A stretch of 64,000 nucleotides of DNA from positions 186,001 to 250,000 of the forward strand of contig NZ_FOAG01000006.1 of the NCBI RefSeq assembly GCF_900109455.1, given 5' to 3'. The notes beneath the pieces were generated by a model. The model did not search any database, was not told where the DNA came from, and saw nothing but the letters and a program-made list of their open reading frames with translations. Shown in pieces: positions 43,456 through 51,958 of the stretch (the first letter of the stretch is position 1; every line of letters begins with the position of its first letter). Both the position numbers and the translations under genes were made by a program. This DNA comes from Roseovarius azorensis (GTDB lineage: Bacteria; Pseudomonadota; Alphaproteobacteria; Rhodobacterales; Rhodobacteraceae).

Positions 43456-44706
43456 TCATTCCACCACCTCCGCCGTCTCCAGCACCGCGTGCAGGAGCAC
43501 GTCCGCGCCGGCGCGCGCCCAGTCGGGGGTGATTTCCTCGGCCTCGTTGTGGCTGAGGCCGTCCTTGCAGGGGCACATGACCATGGTGGTGGGATAGAGC
43601 TTGTTGACCCAGCAGGCATCGTGGCCTGCGCCCGAGATGATGTCCATATGGCTGTAGCCCAGCCGTTTCGCGGCGTCGCGCACCCGGCCCACCAGCGTCT
43701 CGTCAAAGGCGGGCGGGTCGAAGAAGCCCACGACCTCGGCGCTGAATTTCACCCCGATGTCGGCGCAGAGCCCCGGCGCGGTCTCCATGAGTTCCTCGAC
43801 CATCGCCTCCAGCGTTTCGAGCACGTGGCTGCGGAAATCGACCGTGAACACCACCTTTTCGGGGATGATGTTGCGGCTGTTGGGGTAGACGTCGATATGG
43901 CCGATCGCGCCAACGGCATTGGGTTGGTATTGCAGGGCAATCTCATGCACCAGTTCGGTGACACGCGCCAGCGCGCGGCCCGCGTTGCGGCGCATGTACA
44001 TGGGCGTCGATCCGGTGTGCTGTCCCTTGCCCGTCACCGTGCATTCGATCCAGCGCAGGCCCTGACCGTGGGTCACGACGCCGATCTGTTTGCCTTCGGC
44101 CTCCAGAATCGGCCCCTGTTCGATGTGCAGCTCGAAAAAGGCGTGCATCTTGCGGTCGCCCACCTTTTCCGGGCCTTTCCAGCCGATCCGCTCCAGCTCG
44201 TCGCCAAAGCGTTTGCCCTGCGCATCGACCCGGTCATAGGCCCAGTCCTGATCCAGCACGCCGGCAAAGACGCCCGAGGCCAGCATGGCGGGGGCAAAGC
44301 GGGCGCCTTCCTCGTTGGTCCAGTTGGTGACGACGATGGGGTGGCGCGTCCTGATGTCGAGATCGTTGAGGGTGCGGATGATTTCCAGCCCCGCCAGCAC
44401 GCCCAGCACACCGTCGTATTTGCCGCCCGTGGGCTGCGTGTCGAGATGGCTGCCGACATAGACCGGCAGCGCCTTGGGGTCGGTGCCCTCGCGGCGTGCG
44501 AACATGGTTCCCATCTCGTCCACGCCCATGCCGAGGCCCGCCGCCTCGCACCATTTCTGAAAGAGCGCGCGGCCTTCGGCATCCTCGTCGGTGAGGGTCT
44601 GACGGTTGTTGCCGCCCGCCACGCCGGGGCCGATCTGCGCCATTTCCATGATGCTGTCCCAGAGCCGTTCGCCGTTGATTTTCAGGTTTTCGCCGGGTGC
44701 CGCCAT
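43456..44706 (-). CDS. hyuC: M20-family N-carbamoyl-beta-alanine amidohydrolase (hydantoinase/carbamoylase)
   Basis: 416 residues; hydrolyses N-carbamoyl-beta-alanine or the thymine-derived homologue to beta-alanine (or beta-aminoisobutyrate), ammonia and CO2, the third step of the pathway. Zn-binding peptidase M20 features: VGSHLDTQPTGGKYDGVLGV, NEEGARFAPAM, and FELHIEQGP; C-terminal SGAGHDACW supplies a further ligand. The ATG at 44706 has GAGGACACC before it; an open frame extends upstream from a TTG but would cross the RutR-like operator and is not expected to be translated. First gene of the hyuC-hydA-ABC operon. Confidence 0.93.
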   Translation of the reverse strand: MAAPGENLKINGERLWDSIMEMAQIGPGVAGGNNRQTLTDEDAEGRALFQKWCEAAGLGMGVDEMGTMFARREGTDPKALPVYVGSHLDTQPTGGKYDGVLGVLAGLEIIRTLNDLDIRTRHPIVVTNWTNEEGARFAPAMLASGVFAGVLDQDWAYDRVDAQGKRFGDELERIGWKGPEKVGDRKMHAFFELHIEQGPILEAEGKQIGVVTHGQGLRWIECTVTGKGQHTGSTPMYMRRNAGRALARVTELVHEIALQYQPNAVGAIGHIDVYPNSRNIIPEKVVFTVDFRSHVLETLEAMVEELMETAPGLCADIGVKFSAEVVGFFDPPAFDETLVGRVRDAAKRLGYSHMDIISGAGHDACWVNKLYPTTMVMCPCKDGLSHNEAEEITPDWARAGADVLLHAVLETAEVVE

Positions 44707-44760
44707 TGGTGTCCTCACTGTATTTCCTGCCGGGGGCGCCGCGCCGCCCCTTGTCGCTTT

Positions 44761-44776
44761 TTTACCATTTGGTAAA
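44761..44776. promoter_or_regulatory. RutR-like operator between hyuC and rutR
   Basis: TTTACCATTTGGTAAA is a perfect 7-bp inverted repeat with a 2-base spacer. E. coli RutR recognises TTGACCA-2-TGGTCAA, so this differs by one symmetrical base per arm. It lies in the 187-base gap between the divergent hyuC and rutR genes, fit to control both. Confidence 0.82.
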
Positions 44777-44893
44777 CTTACGATTGCGTGCCGGGGTTGC
44801 CCTGTCAAGATTCGTCTTGGGACGAGGGGGCGATCTGGCTAACCTGAACGCGGGGGCGGTGAAAATCGCACCGCTCGACGTGAAAGGACCAGG

Positions 44894-45520
44894 ATGCAGG
44901 ACAGCCCCGCCGCGCAGGCGACGCGCAAGCCCAGCCGCATTCAGTTGCGCAATCGCAAGCGGATTCTCGATGCGGCGCTCGAGGTGTTCTCGGCGCATGG
45001 ATATCGCGGTGCGACGCTGGATCAGATCGCGGAGGAGGCCGGGATCAGCAAGCCCAACATCCTCTATTATTTCGAGGGCAAGGAAGAGATTCACGTGACG
45101 CTGCTCAATCATCTGATGGATGAGTGGCTGGCACCGCTGCGCGCGGTCGACCCGGAGGGCGATCCGCTGGAGGAGTTGCTGACCTATGTGCAGCGCAAGC
45201 TGGAGATGGCCCGCGATCTGCCGCGCGAGAGCCGACTTTTCGCCAACGAAATCCTGCAGGGTGCGCCGCGCATGACCCCGCATCTGGAGAGTGTGCTGCG
45301 ACCGCTGGTGGATCAGACGGCGCAGTTGATCTCGGGCTGGATCGCTGTTGGCAGGCTGGCCCCGGTGGACCCGCGGCATCTGCTGTTCTCGATCTGGGCG
45401 ACGACGCAGCATTACGCGGATTTCGACGCGCAGGTGCGGGTGCTGATGGACGAGGCAGAGGTGCATGCGGGCGCCGCGGCGCATCTTGAGCGGATGTTCC
45501 GGCGGCTGCTGACGCCCTGA
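44894..45520 (+). CDS. rutR: RutR-type TetR-family regulator of pyrimidine degradation
   Basis: 208 residues. The N-terminal TetR helix-turn-helix (about 22-65) contains ILDAALEVFSAHGYRGATLD and GISKPNILYYFEGKEEIHV. The C-terminal ligand domain is close to E. coli RutR, with WLAPL, FANEILQGAP, LISGWIAVGRLAPVDPRHLL and IWATTQHYADF. RutR senses uracil or thymine and releases DNA when bound. Divergent from hyuC across a RutR-like palindrome; convergent with preA, 26 bases away. AAAGGACC precedes the ATG. Here it would govern the reductive pathway instead of the E. coli rut operon. Confidence 0.92.
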   Translation: MQDSPAAQATRKPSRIQLRNRKRILDAALEVFSAHGYRGATLDQIAEEAGISKPNILYYFEGKEEIHVTLLNHLMDEWLAPLRAVDPEGDPLEELLTYVQRKLEMARDLPRESRLFANEILQGAPRMTPHLESVLRPLVDQTAQLISGWIAVGRLAPVDPRHLLFSIWATTQHYADFDAQVRVLMDEAEVHAGAAAHLERMFRRLLTP

Positions 45521-45546
45521 GGGCGGGCGTGGTCGGACGACAGGCC

Positions 45547-46851
45547 CTATTCCGCCGCGCATCGCCCCGGATTGTTGGGATGCGTCGTCCAGTTGGCATA
45601 CTCCCGGCGCACCACTTCGCCGGTGCGCGGATCGACCGCGCCCGCCGCCATGGGTTCCATCGTGATGCAGCCCTCGACCGGACAGACATTCACGCAGAGA
45701 TTGCAGGCGACGCATTCGTCATCCTTGACGGTAAACACGCGGTCGGGTGACATCGCGATCGCCTGATGGCTGGTATCCTCGCAGGCGGCATAGCAGCGAC
45801 CGCATTTGATGCAGTCGTCCTGACTGATCCTGGCCTTGGCGACATAGTTGAGGTTCAGATCCTGCCAGTTGACCACATTGGGCACGGCGCGCCCGACCAG
45901 TTGGTCGACCGAGGCAAAGCCCTTGTCGTCGATGTATTGCGACAGGCCCGAGATCATTTCCTGCACGATCCTGAAGCCATAGGTCATGGCCGCTGTGCAG
46001 ACCTGGACATTGCCCGCGCCAAGCGCCATGAATTCCGCCGCGTCGCGCCATGTTGTGACGCCGCCGATGCCGCTGATCGGCAGGCCCCTTGTGGCCGGAT
46101 CACGGGCAATCTCGGCCACCATGTTGAGCGCGATGGGTTTCACCGCAGGCCCGCAATAGCCGCCATGCGCGCCCTTGCCGTCGATGCTGGGTTCGGGGCT
46201 GAAGCTGTCGAGATCGACCGAGGTGATCGAGTTGATCGTGTTGATGAGGCTCACTGCATCGGCGCCGCCCTCCTTGGCGGCAAGGGCGGGTTTGCGGATG
46301 TCGGTGATATTCGGCGTCAGTTTCACGATCACCGGCAGGCTTGAGTGTTTCTTGCACCAATGCGCCACCTGACCCACATATTCCGGCACCTGGCCAACGG
46401 CGCTGCCCATGCCGCGTTCGCTCATCCCGTGCGGGCAGCCGAAATTCAGTTCTACCCCGTCGCATCCGGTATCCTCGACCCGGTGCAGGATTTCGCGCCA
46501 TGCGTCCTCGTTGACCGGGACCATCAGGCTTGCGATCAGCGTCCGGTCGGGCCAGTCGCGCTTGACCCGCTTCATTTCCTCAAGGTTCACTTCGAGCGGG
46601 CGGTCGGTGATCAGTTCTATATTGTTGAGCCCCAGAAGGCGGCGATCAGCGCCATAGATGGCCCCGTACCGGGGGCCGTTGACGTTGACGACGGGTGGCC
46701 CCGCTTCGCCCAGTGTTTTCCATACGACGCCGCCCCAGCCCGCCTCGAAGGCGCGGCGGACATTGTATTCCTTGTCCGTCGGCGGGGCCGAGGCCAGCCA
46801 GAACGGGTTGGGCGATGTGATGCCGATGAAATTCGTCGTAAGGTCAGCCAT
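45547..46851 (-). CDS. preA: NAD-dependent dihydropyrimidine dehydrogenase subunit PreA
   Basis: 434 residues. An FMN-binding dihydroorotate-dehydrogenase-type barrel (about 1-320) contains the active-site loop GVELNFGCPHGMSERG, with the C-terminal ferredoxin domain (about 335-400) holding CIKCGRCYAAC and CVACNLCVNVCPVEGC for two [4Fe-4S] clusters. With PreT it reduces uracil and thymine to dihydropyrimidines. AAGGGAGAC precedes the ATG, 13 bases after the preT stop. Length and layout match E. coli PreA. Confidence 0.95.
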   Translation of the reverse strand: MADLTTNFIGITSPNPFWLASAPPTDKEYNVRRAFEAGWGGVVWKTLGEAGPPVVNVNGPRYGAIYGADRRLLGLNNIELITDRPLEVNLEEMKRVKRDWPDRTLIASLMVPVNEDAWREILHRVEDTGCDGVELNFGCPHGMSERGMGSAVGQVPEYVGQVAHWCKKHSSLPVIVKLTPNITDIRKPALAAKEGGADAVSLINTINSITSVDLDSFSPEPSIDGKGAHGGYCGPAVKPIALNMVAEIARDPATRGLPISGIGGVTTWRDAAEFMALGAGNVQVCTAAMTYGFRIVQEMISGLSQYIDDKGFASVDQLVGRAVPNVVNWQDLNLNYVAKARISQDDCIKCGRCYAACEDTSHQAIAMSPDRVFTVKDDECVACNLCVNVCPVEGCITMEPMAAGAVDPRTGEVVRREYANWTTHPNNPGRCAAE

Positions 46852-46864
46852 GGCTCTGTCTCCC

Positions 46865-48196
46865 TTAGCTCGCCCGGCCTGTCAGGCTGGCGTGGATGTC
46901 CTCGGCGGCGTCGCGGCCCTGGGCCACCGCCGTCACGGTCAGATCGTCCCCTCCCGCTGCGCAATCGCCCCCGGCCCAGACACCGGGCAGCGAGGTGCGC
47001 CCGGCGCCGGTGACGGCGATCTTGCGACCCTCGAGATCGGGCAGTTCCGCCCCTTCGAGCGTCTGGCCGATGGCCTTGAACACCTGATCGGCGGCAAGGC
47101 GGAACCGCTGGCCGGTGGGGTTGAGATCGTCATCGGTATATTCGAACTCGACCTCGCGCACCGCGCCATTGCCATGCACGGCGATGGGGGTGGCATTGGT
47201 GATGATCCGCACGCCCTTGGAGGTGGCGAGATCCTGTTCATAGCGGCTGGCGTTCATTCGGTCGCGGCCCCGGCGATAGACGAGGCTGACATTGAGCGCG
47301 CCAAGGAGTCTGGCCTGAACGGCGGCGTCCACGGCGGTCATGCCGCCGCCGATCACCACGACGTCGCGGCCGATGGGCAGGCGCGCCAGATCGCCGGCCT
47401 GCCGCAGGTCTGCGATGAAATCCACCGCGTCGCGCATCCCCTCGCGGTCCTCGCCGTTCAGACCGAGCGCATTGACCCCGCCCAGCCCGATGCCGAGAAA
47501 GACCGCATCGAAATCCTCGCGCAGGCCGGCCAGTGACACCTCGCGGCCCAGCCGCTTGCCGGTCTCCAGGGTGATCCCGCCAATCTGCATCAGCCAGTCC
47601 ACCTCGCGCGCGGCGAAGCTGTCGGTGCTCTTGTAGGCGGCGATGCCGAATTCGTTGAGGCCGCCGGGTTTCGCGCGCCCGTCGTAGAGCGTCACGTCAT
47701 GTCCGTGCATCGCCAGCCGGTGCGCGCAGGCGAGGCCCGCAGGCCCCGCGCCCACCACCGCGATCCGCCGCCCGGTGGGCGCGGCGCGGGTGAAGGGATG
47801 CACGCCCTGCGCGATCAGCGTGTCGGTGGCATAGCGTTGCAGGCGGCCAATCAGGACCGGCTTGCCCTCCGCCGCCTCGCGCACGCAGGCCTCTTCGCAG
47901 AGGGTTTCGGTCGGGCAGACACGGGCGCACATGCCGCCAAGAATGTTCTGGCTGAGGATCGTTCTGGCCGCCGCCTCGGGCGTGCCGGTGGCGATCTGCC
48001 GGATGAAAAGCGGGATGTCGATATCCGTGGGGCAGGCGGTGATGCAGGGCGCATCATGGCAGAAATAGCAGCGGTCGGCGGCAACCAGCGCCTCGTGATC
48101 GTCAAGTGCCGGGTGCAGATCGGTGAAATTCTCGGCCAGATGCTGTGGATCGAGGCGACCGGCGACGATGCCGGGGGTCAGCGCGTTGTCACTCAT
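46865..48196 (-). CDS. preT: NAD-dependent dihydropyrimidine dehydrogenase subunit PreT
   Basis: 443 residues, related to the GltD small subunit. The N-terminal cysteine motifs CYFCHDAPCITACPTDIDI and CARVCPTETLCEEAC bind [4Fe-4S] clusters; FAD binding is VVGAGPAGLACAHRLA, and the NAD(P) motif is VIGGGMTAVDAA. It moves electrons between NAD(H) and PreA. I prefer the ATG at 48196 (GGAGACCGCC before it) over one four codons upstream. A RutR-like palindrome lies 52 bases before this start. Confidence 0.94.
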   Translation of the reverse strand: MSDNALTPGIVAGRLDPQHLAENFTDLHPALDDHEALVAADRCYFCHDAPCITACPTDIDIPLFIRQIATGTPEAAARTILSQNILGGMCARVCPTETLCEEACVREAAEGKPVLIGRLQRYATDTLIAQGVHPFTRAAPTGRRIAVVGAGPAGLACAHRLAMHGHDVTLYDGRAKPGGLNEFGIAAYKSTDSFAAREVDWLMQIGGITLETGKRLGREVSLAGLREDFDAVFLGIGLGGVNALGLNGEDREGMRDAVDFIADLRQAGDLARLPIGRDVVVIGGGMTAVDAAVQARLLGALNVSLVYRRGRDRMNASRYEQDLATSKGVRIITNATPIAVHGNGAVREVEFEYTDDDLNPTGQRFRLAADQVFKAIGQTLEGAELPDLEGRKIAVTGAGRTSLPGVWAGGDCAAGGDDLTVTAVAQGRDAAEDIHASLTGRAS

Positions 48197-48247
48197 GGCG
48201 GTCTCCATAGGATCGGATGGCTGATCTCAGTATTCCACGATTTGAAA

Positions 48248-48265
48248 TTTTATCAATTGGTAAAA
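48248..48265. promoter_or_regulatory. RutR-like operator upstream of preT
   Basis: TTTTATCAATTGGTAAAA: arms of 8 bases with one mismatch around a 2-base spacer, matching the operator at 44761 in its TGGTAAA arm and spacing. The symmetry extends to AAATTTTA...TAAAATTT. Likely controls preT-preA. Confidence 0.78.
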
Positions 48266-48356
48266 TTTAGAATGAGGGTCAAAATTGCTTGCCCATGCTG
48301 CGGCAGGGCGGCTTGGTCTGAAATTCAGGACGGCTGAAGGGTGTGACGTACGACGC

Positions 48357-49124
48357 TCAGCGCGAGCGTTCGTGTTCGAATCGCTGGCGCGCGATCGCCT
48401 CGTTGCGGTCTGCCTTTTGCTGATCGGCGAGTGACTTCTCGACATAGTTCAGATGCGCGGTGACGGCGGCCTGGGCGGCCTCGGCGTCGCGCGCCTGAAT
48501 GGCGGTGTTGATGGCGCGGTGCTGATCGAGCAGCGCTCCGCGCGTGGTGCGTTGTTTGAACATCACCTGACGATTGTAGAACACGCCTTCGCGCAGCAAC
48601 TGGAACATCGAGCGCATCATGTGCAGCATGATCACGTTGTGACTGGCCTCGATGATCGCCATGTGGAACTCTGCGTCGAGCCGGGCTTCGTCTGCCGGGT
48701 TGGTCTTGCGGTGTGCCGCTTCCATCTTGTCCATGATGGTCTGGATCACCTGTCGATCCGTGTCCGAGGCCAGTTTTGCCGCGCGGCAGGCGGCCAGCCC
48801 CTCAAGGTCACGGCGAAAGGCGATGTAGTCGAACACCGCCTCGTCATGCTCGGCGAAGAGCCGGATCAGGGCCTCGGAAAACGCGCTGCCCAGCACATCG
48901 GCGACGTAGACACCGGCCCCGGCGCGGGAGGTCAGCAGGCCCTTTTCCTGTAGCTCCGCGACGGCCTCGCGCAGAGAGGGGCGCGAGACACCCAGTTTCT
49001 CGGCCAGTTCCCGCTCGGCGGGCAGACGTTCGCCGGGACGCAGGATACCGCGCAAAACGAGTTTCTCGATCTGCCGGGTGACGGCGGTTGAGAGTTTCTC
49101 GGGAGTGACTTTCTGAAAAGGCAT
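48357..49124 (-). CDS. GntR-family regulator, FadR/FCD subfamily
   Basis: 255 residues from the ATG at 49124 (a TTG six codons upstream is also open). The winged helix (about 8-75) has LRPGERLPAERELAEKLGVS and RPSLREAVAELQEKGLLTSR; the FCD domain has AEFHMAIIEASHN and the metal/ligand-binding histidines in HMMRSMF and a following HLNYVEK. Such regulators sense carboxylates or sugar acids. A 19-base palindrome lies 20 bases upstream of its start, suggesting autoregulation. It is 161 bases from preT on the same strand side, but no direct link to pyrimidines is evident. Confidence 0.9.
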   Translation of the reverse strand: MPFQKVTPEKLSTAVTRQIEKLVLRGILRPGERLPAERELAEKLGVSRPSLREAVAELQEKGLLTSRAGAGVYVADVLGSAFSEALIRLFAEHDEAVFDYIAFRRDLEGLAACRAAKLASDTDRQVIQTIMDKMEAAHRKTNPADEARLDAEFHMAIIEASHNVIMLHMMRSMFQLLREGVFYNRQVMFKQRTTRGALLDQHRAINTAIQARDAEAAQAAVTAHLNYVEKSLADQQKADRNEAIARQRFEHERSR

Positions 49125-49143
49125 GTCTTCACTCTGGTACAAT

Positions 49144-49162
49144 TGGTCAGATCATATGACCA
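49144..49162. promoter_or_regulatory. GntR-type palindrome upstream of the FadR-like regulator
   Basis: TGGTCAGATCATATGACCA: outer arms TGGTCA/TGACCA are perfect and AT/AT pairs continue inside. The TGGTC-type arms resemble FadR-family operators. It lies between the regulator start (49124) and the cobO stop (49191). Confidence 0.65.
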
Positions 49163-49190
49163 CCGGGGCAATCGGGCAAGCGTGCTGTGG

Positions 49191-49802
49191 TCAGAACTCG
49201 ACACCCGGCTGCGCCTTGACGCCCTGATCGCGGAACGGGTGCTTGATCTCCTTCATCTCGCTGACCAGATCGGCGATTTCGATGAGTTCGGGCTTGGCGT
49301 TGCGCCCGGTCAGCACCACATGCGTCATCGGCGGTTTTTCCTCGGTCAGAAAGCGCACCACGTCCGCGATATCGAGATAGTCGTAGCGCAGCGCGATGTT
49401 GATCTCGTCCAGCAGCACCATGCTGTTGGCGTCGTCGCGGATCAGATCCTTGGCCTTGTGCCATGCCGCCTGCGCCATTTCCGTATCGCGGACGCGGTCC
49501 TGCGTTTCCCAGGTGAAGCCCTCGCCCATCGTGTGAAAGGCGCAGACATCGGCAAAGCGTTCTTTCAGCAGGCTGCGTTCGCCGCTGGGCATGCTGCCCT
49601 TGATGAACTGCACCACGGCGCATTGCATGCCGTTGCCGATGCAGCGCAGGATCATGCCAAAGCCGGAACTGCTCTTGCCCTTGCCATTGCCGGTATGGAC
49701 GATGATGAGGCCCTTTTCGCCGGTCTTGGTGGCCATCATTTTGTCGCGCGCGGCCTTGATGCGGATCATTTTCTGCGTGTGGCGTTCGGGGTCGTGGGTC
49801 AT
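49191..49802 (-). CDS. cobO: Cob(I)yrinic acid a,c-diamide adenosyltransferase
   Basis: 203 residues of the CobO/BtuR (CobA-type) family, which adenosylates the corrinoid during cobalamin synthesis or salvage. The atypical P-loop GNGKGKSSSGFGM (about 39-51) and the VLLDEINIALRYDYL segment are diagnostic; the C-terminus is short and lacks other domains. AAGGAG precedes the ATG at 49802. No other cobalamin gene and no obvious cobalamin riboswitch is adjacent. Confidence 0.95.
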   Translation of the reverse strand: MTHDPERHTQKMIRIKAARDKMMATKTGEKGLIIVHTGNGKGKSSSGFGMILRCIGNGMQCAVVQFIKGSMPSGERSLLKERFADVCAFHTMGEGFTWETQDRVRDTEMAQAAWHKAKDLIRDDANSMVLLDEINIALRYDYLDIADVVRFLTEEKPPMTHVVLTGRNAKPELIEIADLVSEMKEIKHPFRDQGVKAQPGVEF

Positions 49803-49934
49803 GGGCGGCTCCTTGGAAAGATCGGGGGCAAAGGAAGGTGACGATAGGACGCCAGGCGGTCGCGGGCAAGGCATCGCATGCCGGGTGCGCGGCGTTAAGG
49901 GGATGTTAATCATATCCGATACAGGGTCCGCGGC

Positions 49935-50318
49935 ATGCGCGGATTTGTTGTGATACTCATGGCGGCACTTGCCGGGTGCAACACACCCGGTCCCGAGTTT
50001 CGCGGGACAGACCCGGTAAGGGCGCAGGTCGGGCGGAGCGTTTTCGATGTGCGTGTCGACGGCACAAGGGCGCAGGCAATCCGGGTCAATTCCGAATGGG
50101 CGCCACGGCTGGAGGCGGTGGCGCCGCGCGGGGCCGCGGCCATCGCGCAGGTGAGCGGCTGCCGGGTGGTGCGCGTCTGGGGCGATCAGGCGGTGATGGT
50201 GGCCGAGATTGATTGCGGAGAGGGCGCCGCCCTCCTGCCCAGGGGGCATGCCTATGACTGTGAACTGGATCATATCCATGGCGGCTATGCCGAGTTGATC
50301 TGCACACCGAGACATTGA
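49935..50318 (+). CDS. Putative lipoprotein of unknown function
   Basis: 127 residues with a lipoprotein signal: hydrophobic core VVILMAALAG and lipobox LAGC (Cys15) followed by NTPGPE. The mature domain is mixed alpha/beta with cysteines in SGCRV, IDCGE, YDCEL and ELICTP that could form two disulfides, and a SEWAPRLEAVAPRGAAAI segment. No family is recognised. It stands between cobO (divergent) and a small basic protein gene. Confidence 0.75.
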   Translation: MRGFVVILMAALAGCNTPGPEFRGTDPVRAQVGRSVFDVRVDGTRAQAIRVNSEWAPRLEAVAPRGAAAIAQVSGCRVVRVWGDQAVMVAEIDCGEGAALLPRGHAYDCELDHIHGGYAELICTPRH

Positions 50319-50414
50319 CCGACTGCGCGGTTGCCGCTTGAATGAATGCCGGGTTTGCGGCACAGAGCGGCCAGAGCGACCCGGCAGCGGGTGCACAGCC
50401 GAAAGGGTACGATC

Positions 50415-50582
50415 ATGGATTACAAAGCAGCAGGCGCGCCCAAAAAGGGCAACAAGATTCCGCGTCACAAGGAGCATAACGCGCCCGGATCGGAGAAGAA
50501 CCCGTTTGGCAAGCGCCCTTCCAAGGAAGAGTTGGTTGCCCGGCTCAAGGCCAAGGCTGAAAAGTCCGCGAAAGAGGGCTAG
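50415..50582 (+). CDS. Small basic hypothetical protein (55 residues)
   Basis: MDYKAAGAPKKGNKIPRHKE starts a lysine-rich, probably disordered protein ending in the helix SKEELVARLKAKAEKSAKEG. No signal peptide or membrane helix. AAAGGGTACG precedes the ATG. Composition suggests nucleic-acid or ribosome association, but no family is known to me. The 3' end overlaps the end of the convergent GNAT gene by four bases. Confidence 0.65.
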   Translation: MDYKAAGAPKKGNKIPRHKEHNAPGSEKNPFGKRPSKEELVARLKAKAEKSAKEG

Positions 50583-51043
50583 AGGGTCTTTTCCAGAAAC
50601 AGCGACGAGGGCGCGGCGGGATAGTCGCCGAAGGGTCCGCGCGGGACAAAGTCGTGGCGTTCATAGAGCCGGTGCGCCGCGTGCAATTTGTCGCCGGTCT
50701 CAAGCCGGAGATAGTGTAGATCAAGGTTGCGCGCCTCTTCTTCGATCCGGCGCAGCAGGGCGTCGGCGATGCCACGGCCACGGGCCGAGTCGTCCACGAA
50801 CATGGATTTCACCTCGCCATAGCCGCGCCTGAGCGCCAATGCGCCGGTGCCGAGAACGCGGTCGCCGATCCGGGCGGTAAAGAAGCGGATGTCCGGCGCG
50901 CAGAGCGCGTCGATGTCGAGAAAGAAATTCTCTTCGGGTGGAAACAGCGATTGCATCAGCGCGTGGCTGGCGCGCAGCAGGGCCACCGTGCCGGGCTCGC
51001 GGGGATCACCGTAGCCGATGTGCAGCGTGGCGTCGGGGGTCAT
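50579..51043 (-). CDS. GNAT-family N-acetyltransferase
   Basis: 154 residues with the GNAT fold: acetyl-CoA-binding motif A is VKSMFVDDSARGRGIADALL (about 77-96), with R-G-R-G-I phosphate contacts, followed by LHYLRLETGDKLHAAHRLYERHDF. It likely acetylates a small molecule or peptide amine; the substrate cannot be read from sequence. It starts 13 bases after the hupE-like stop on the same strand, so the two may be co-transcribed. Confidence 0.87.
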   Translation of the reverse strand: MTPDATLHIGYGDPREPGTVALLRASHALMQSLFPPEENFFLDIDALCAPDIRFFTARIGDRVLGTGALALRRGYGEVKSMFVDDSARGRGIADALLRRIEEEARNLDLHYLRLETGDKLHAAHRLYERHDFVPRGPFGDYPAAPSSLFLEKTL

Positions 51044-51056
51044 GGCGGTCCTGATC

Positions 51057-51701
51057 TCAGCCTGCGATCATCGCCAGAACCGGGGTCTCGATGGCCTCAA
51101 GGCACAAGAACAACCCGATGCCTGCAATCATGGCACCGGCAAGGCGGGCGTTGATCGCGTCCGCCTCGGTCGCGCCGAGAAATTTCCCGGCGGCCCGCCC
51201 TGCGGCGAGCGCGATCACATATTGCACCAGCCCCAGCCCGATGAGGTAGCCGATCAGGACCGGGATGCCTGCGCCGCCTTCCTGCGCCGCGAGGGTGTCA
51301 CCGAAGGCAGAGCCGTGAAACAGGCCGAAGCCTGCGAAAATCGCGATGGCGCCGCCGGTGGACAGCGCGCGGCCCGACAGGATGACGCCGCCAAGCACCA
51401 GCAGCGAAAGTGCGATCATCGCCTCCTTGAGCGGCAATCCCAGACCGGCATACATCAGGCCGCAGCCAAGCAGCATGGCGGCGATATAGCCTGCGGGGGC
51501 CAATATCGGGCGCGGAGTGAAGCGCGCGGCAATGCCCATCGCGATGACAAAGAAGAGATGATCGAACCCCAGAACCGGATGGCCGAGGCCCGAGAGCACC
51601 CCCTGGCCAAAGGTGATCATCGGCGCACCCGCAAGCGGATGATGCGCCAGCGCGGGTGACGCGGCCATGATGATGGCGGCGACGGCGCAGGGCTTTTTCA
51701 T
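51057..51701 (-). CDS. HupE/UreJ-family membrane protein
   Basis: 214 residues: signal peptide ending SPALAHHPL, then six membrane helices. GHPVLGFDHLFFVIAMGI and GFGLFHGSAFGDTL carry the conserved His, Asp and Glu/Asp positions of HupE/UreJ proteins, thought to transport nickel or cobalt. cobO lies 1.3 kb away, so cobalt supply for cobalamin is one possibility. GGAGGGACG precedes the ATG; the longer open frame upstream is not supported. Confidence 0.88.
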   Translation of the reverse strand: MKKPCAVAAIIMAASPALAHHPLAGAPMITFGQGVLSGLGHPVLGFDHLFFVIAMGIAARFTPRPILAPAGYIAAMLLGCGLMYAGLGLPLKEAMIALSLLVLGGVILSGRALSTGGAIAIFAGFGLFHGSAFGDTLAAQEGGAGIPVLIGYLIGLGLVQYVIALAAGRAAGKFLGATEADAINARLAGAMIAGIGLFLCLEAIETPVLAMIAG

Positions 51702-51850
51702 GTATCGTCCCTCCGGCTTTGGGAAAATTCCCGCTGCAAACGGGTCTGGTATGCAGAGCCGGACGCCATGCGTCAACGTCGATTGTGGGCGGATCAGGTC
51801 ATGTTCCAATGGCGGCAGGGTTGGCGCCGACGGAGTTTGCCGCAATATTG

Positions 51851-51859
51851 TGTGGATAA
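51851..51859. promoter_or_regulatory. DnaA-box-like 9-mer upstream of smc
   Basis: TGTGGATAA is the exact reverse complement of the consensus DnaA box TTATCCACA, 100 bases before the smc start. A one-mismatch copy, ATATCCACA, is at 55523-55531 after smc. A single 9-mer can occur by chance. Confidence 0.35.
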
Positions 51860-51958
51860 CTGGTCGGTGCGCCCCATATGCGGTGGTTCGCCGTTGACAG
51901 ACGCAGGCCCCGCCGCCCACAATTCCGGGATAGTGGAATCACCGGGCCAGAGATAAGC

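Noticed and set aside
49803..50477. Upstream extension of cobO by over 200 codons
   Set aside because: It overlaps the lipoprotein gene on the other strand and lacks homology; AAGGAG precedes the ATG at 49802.
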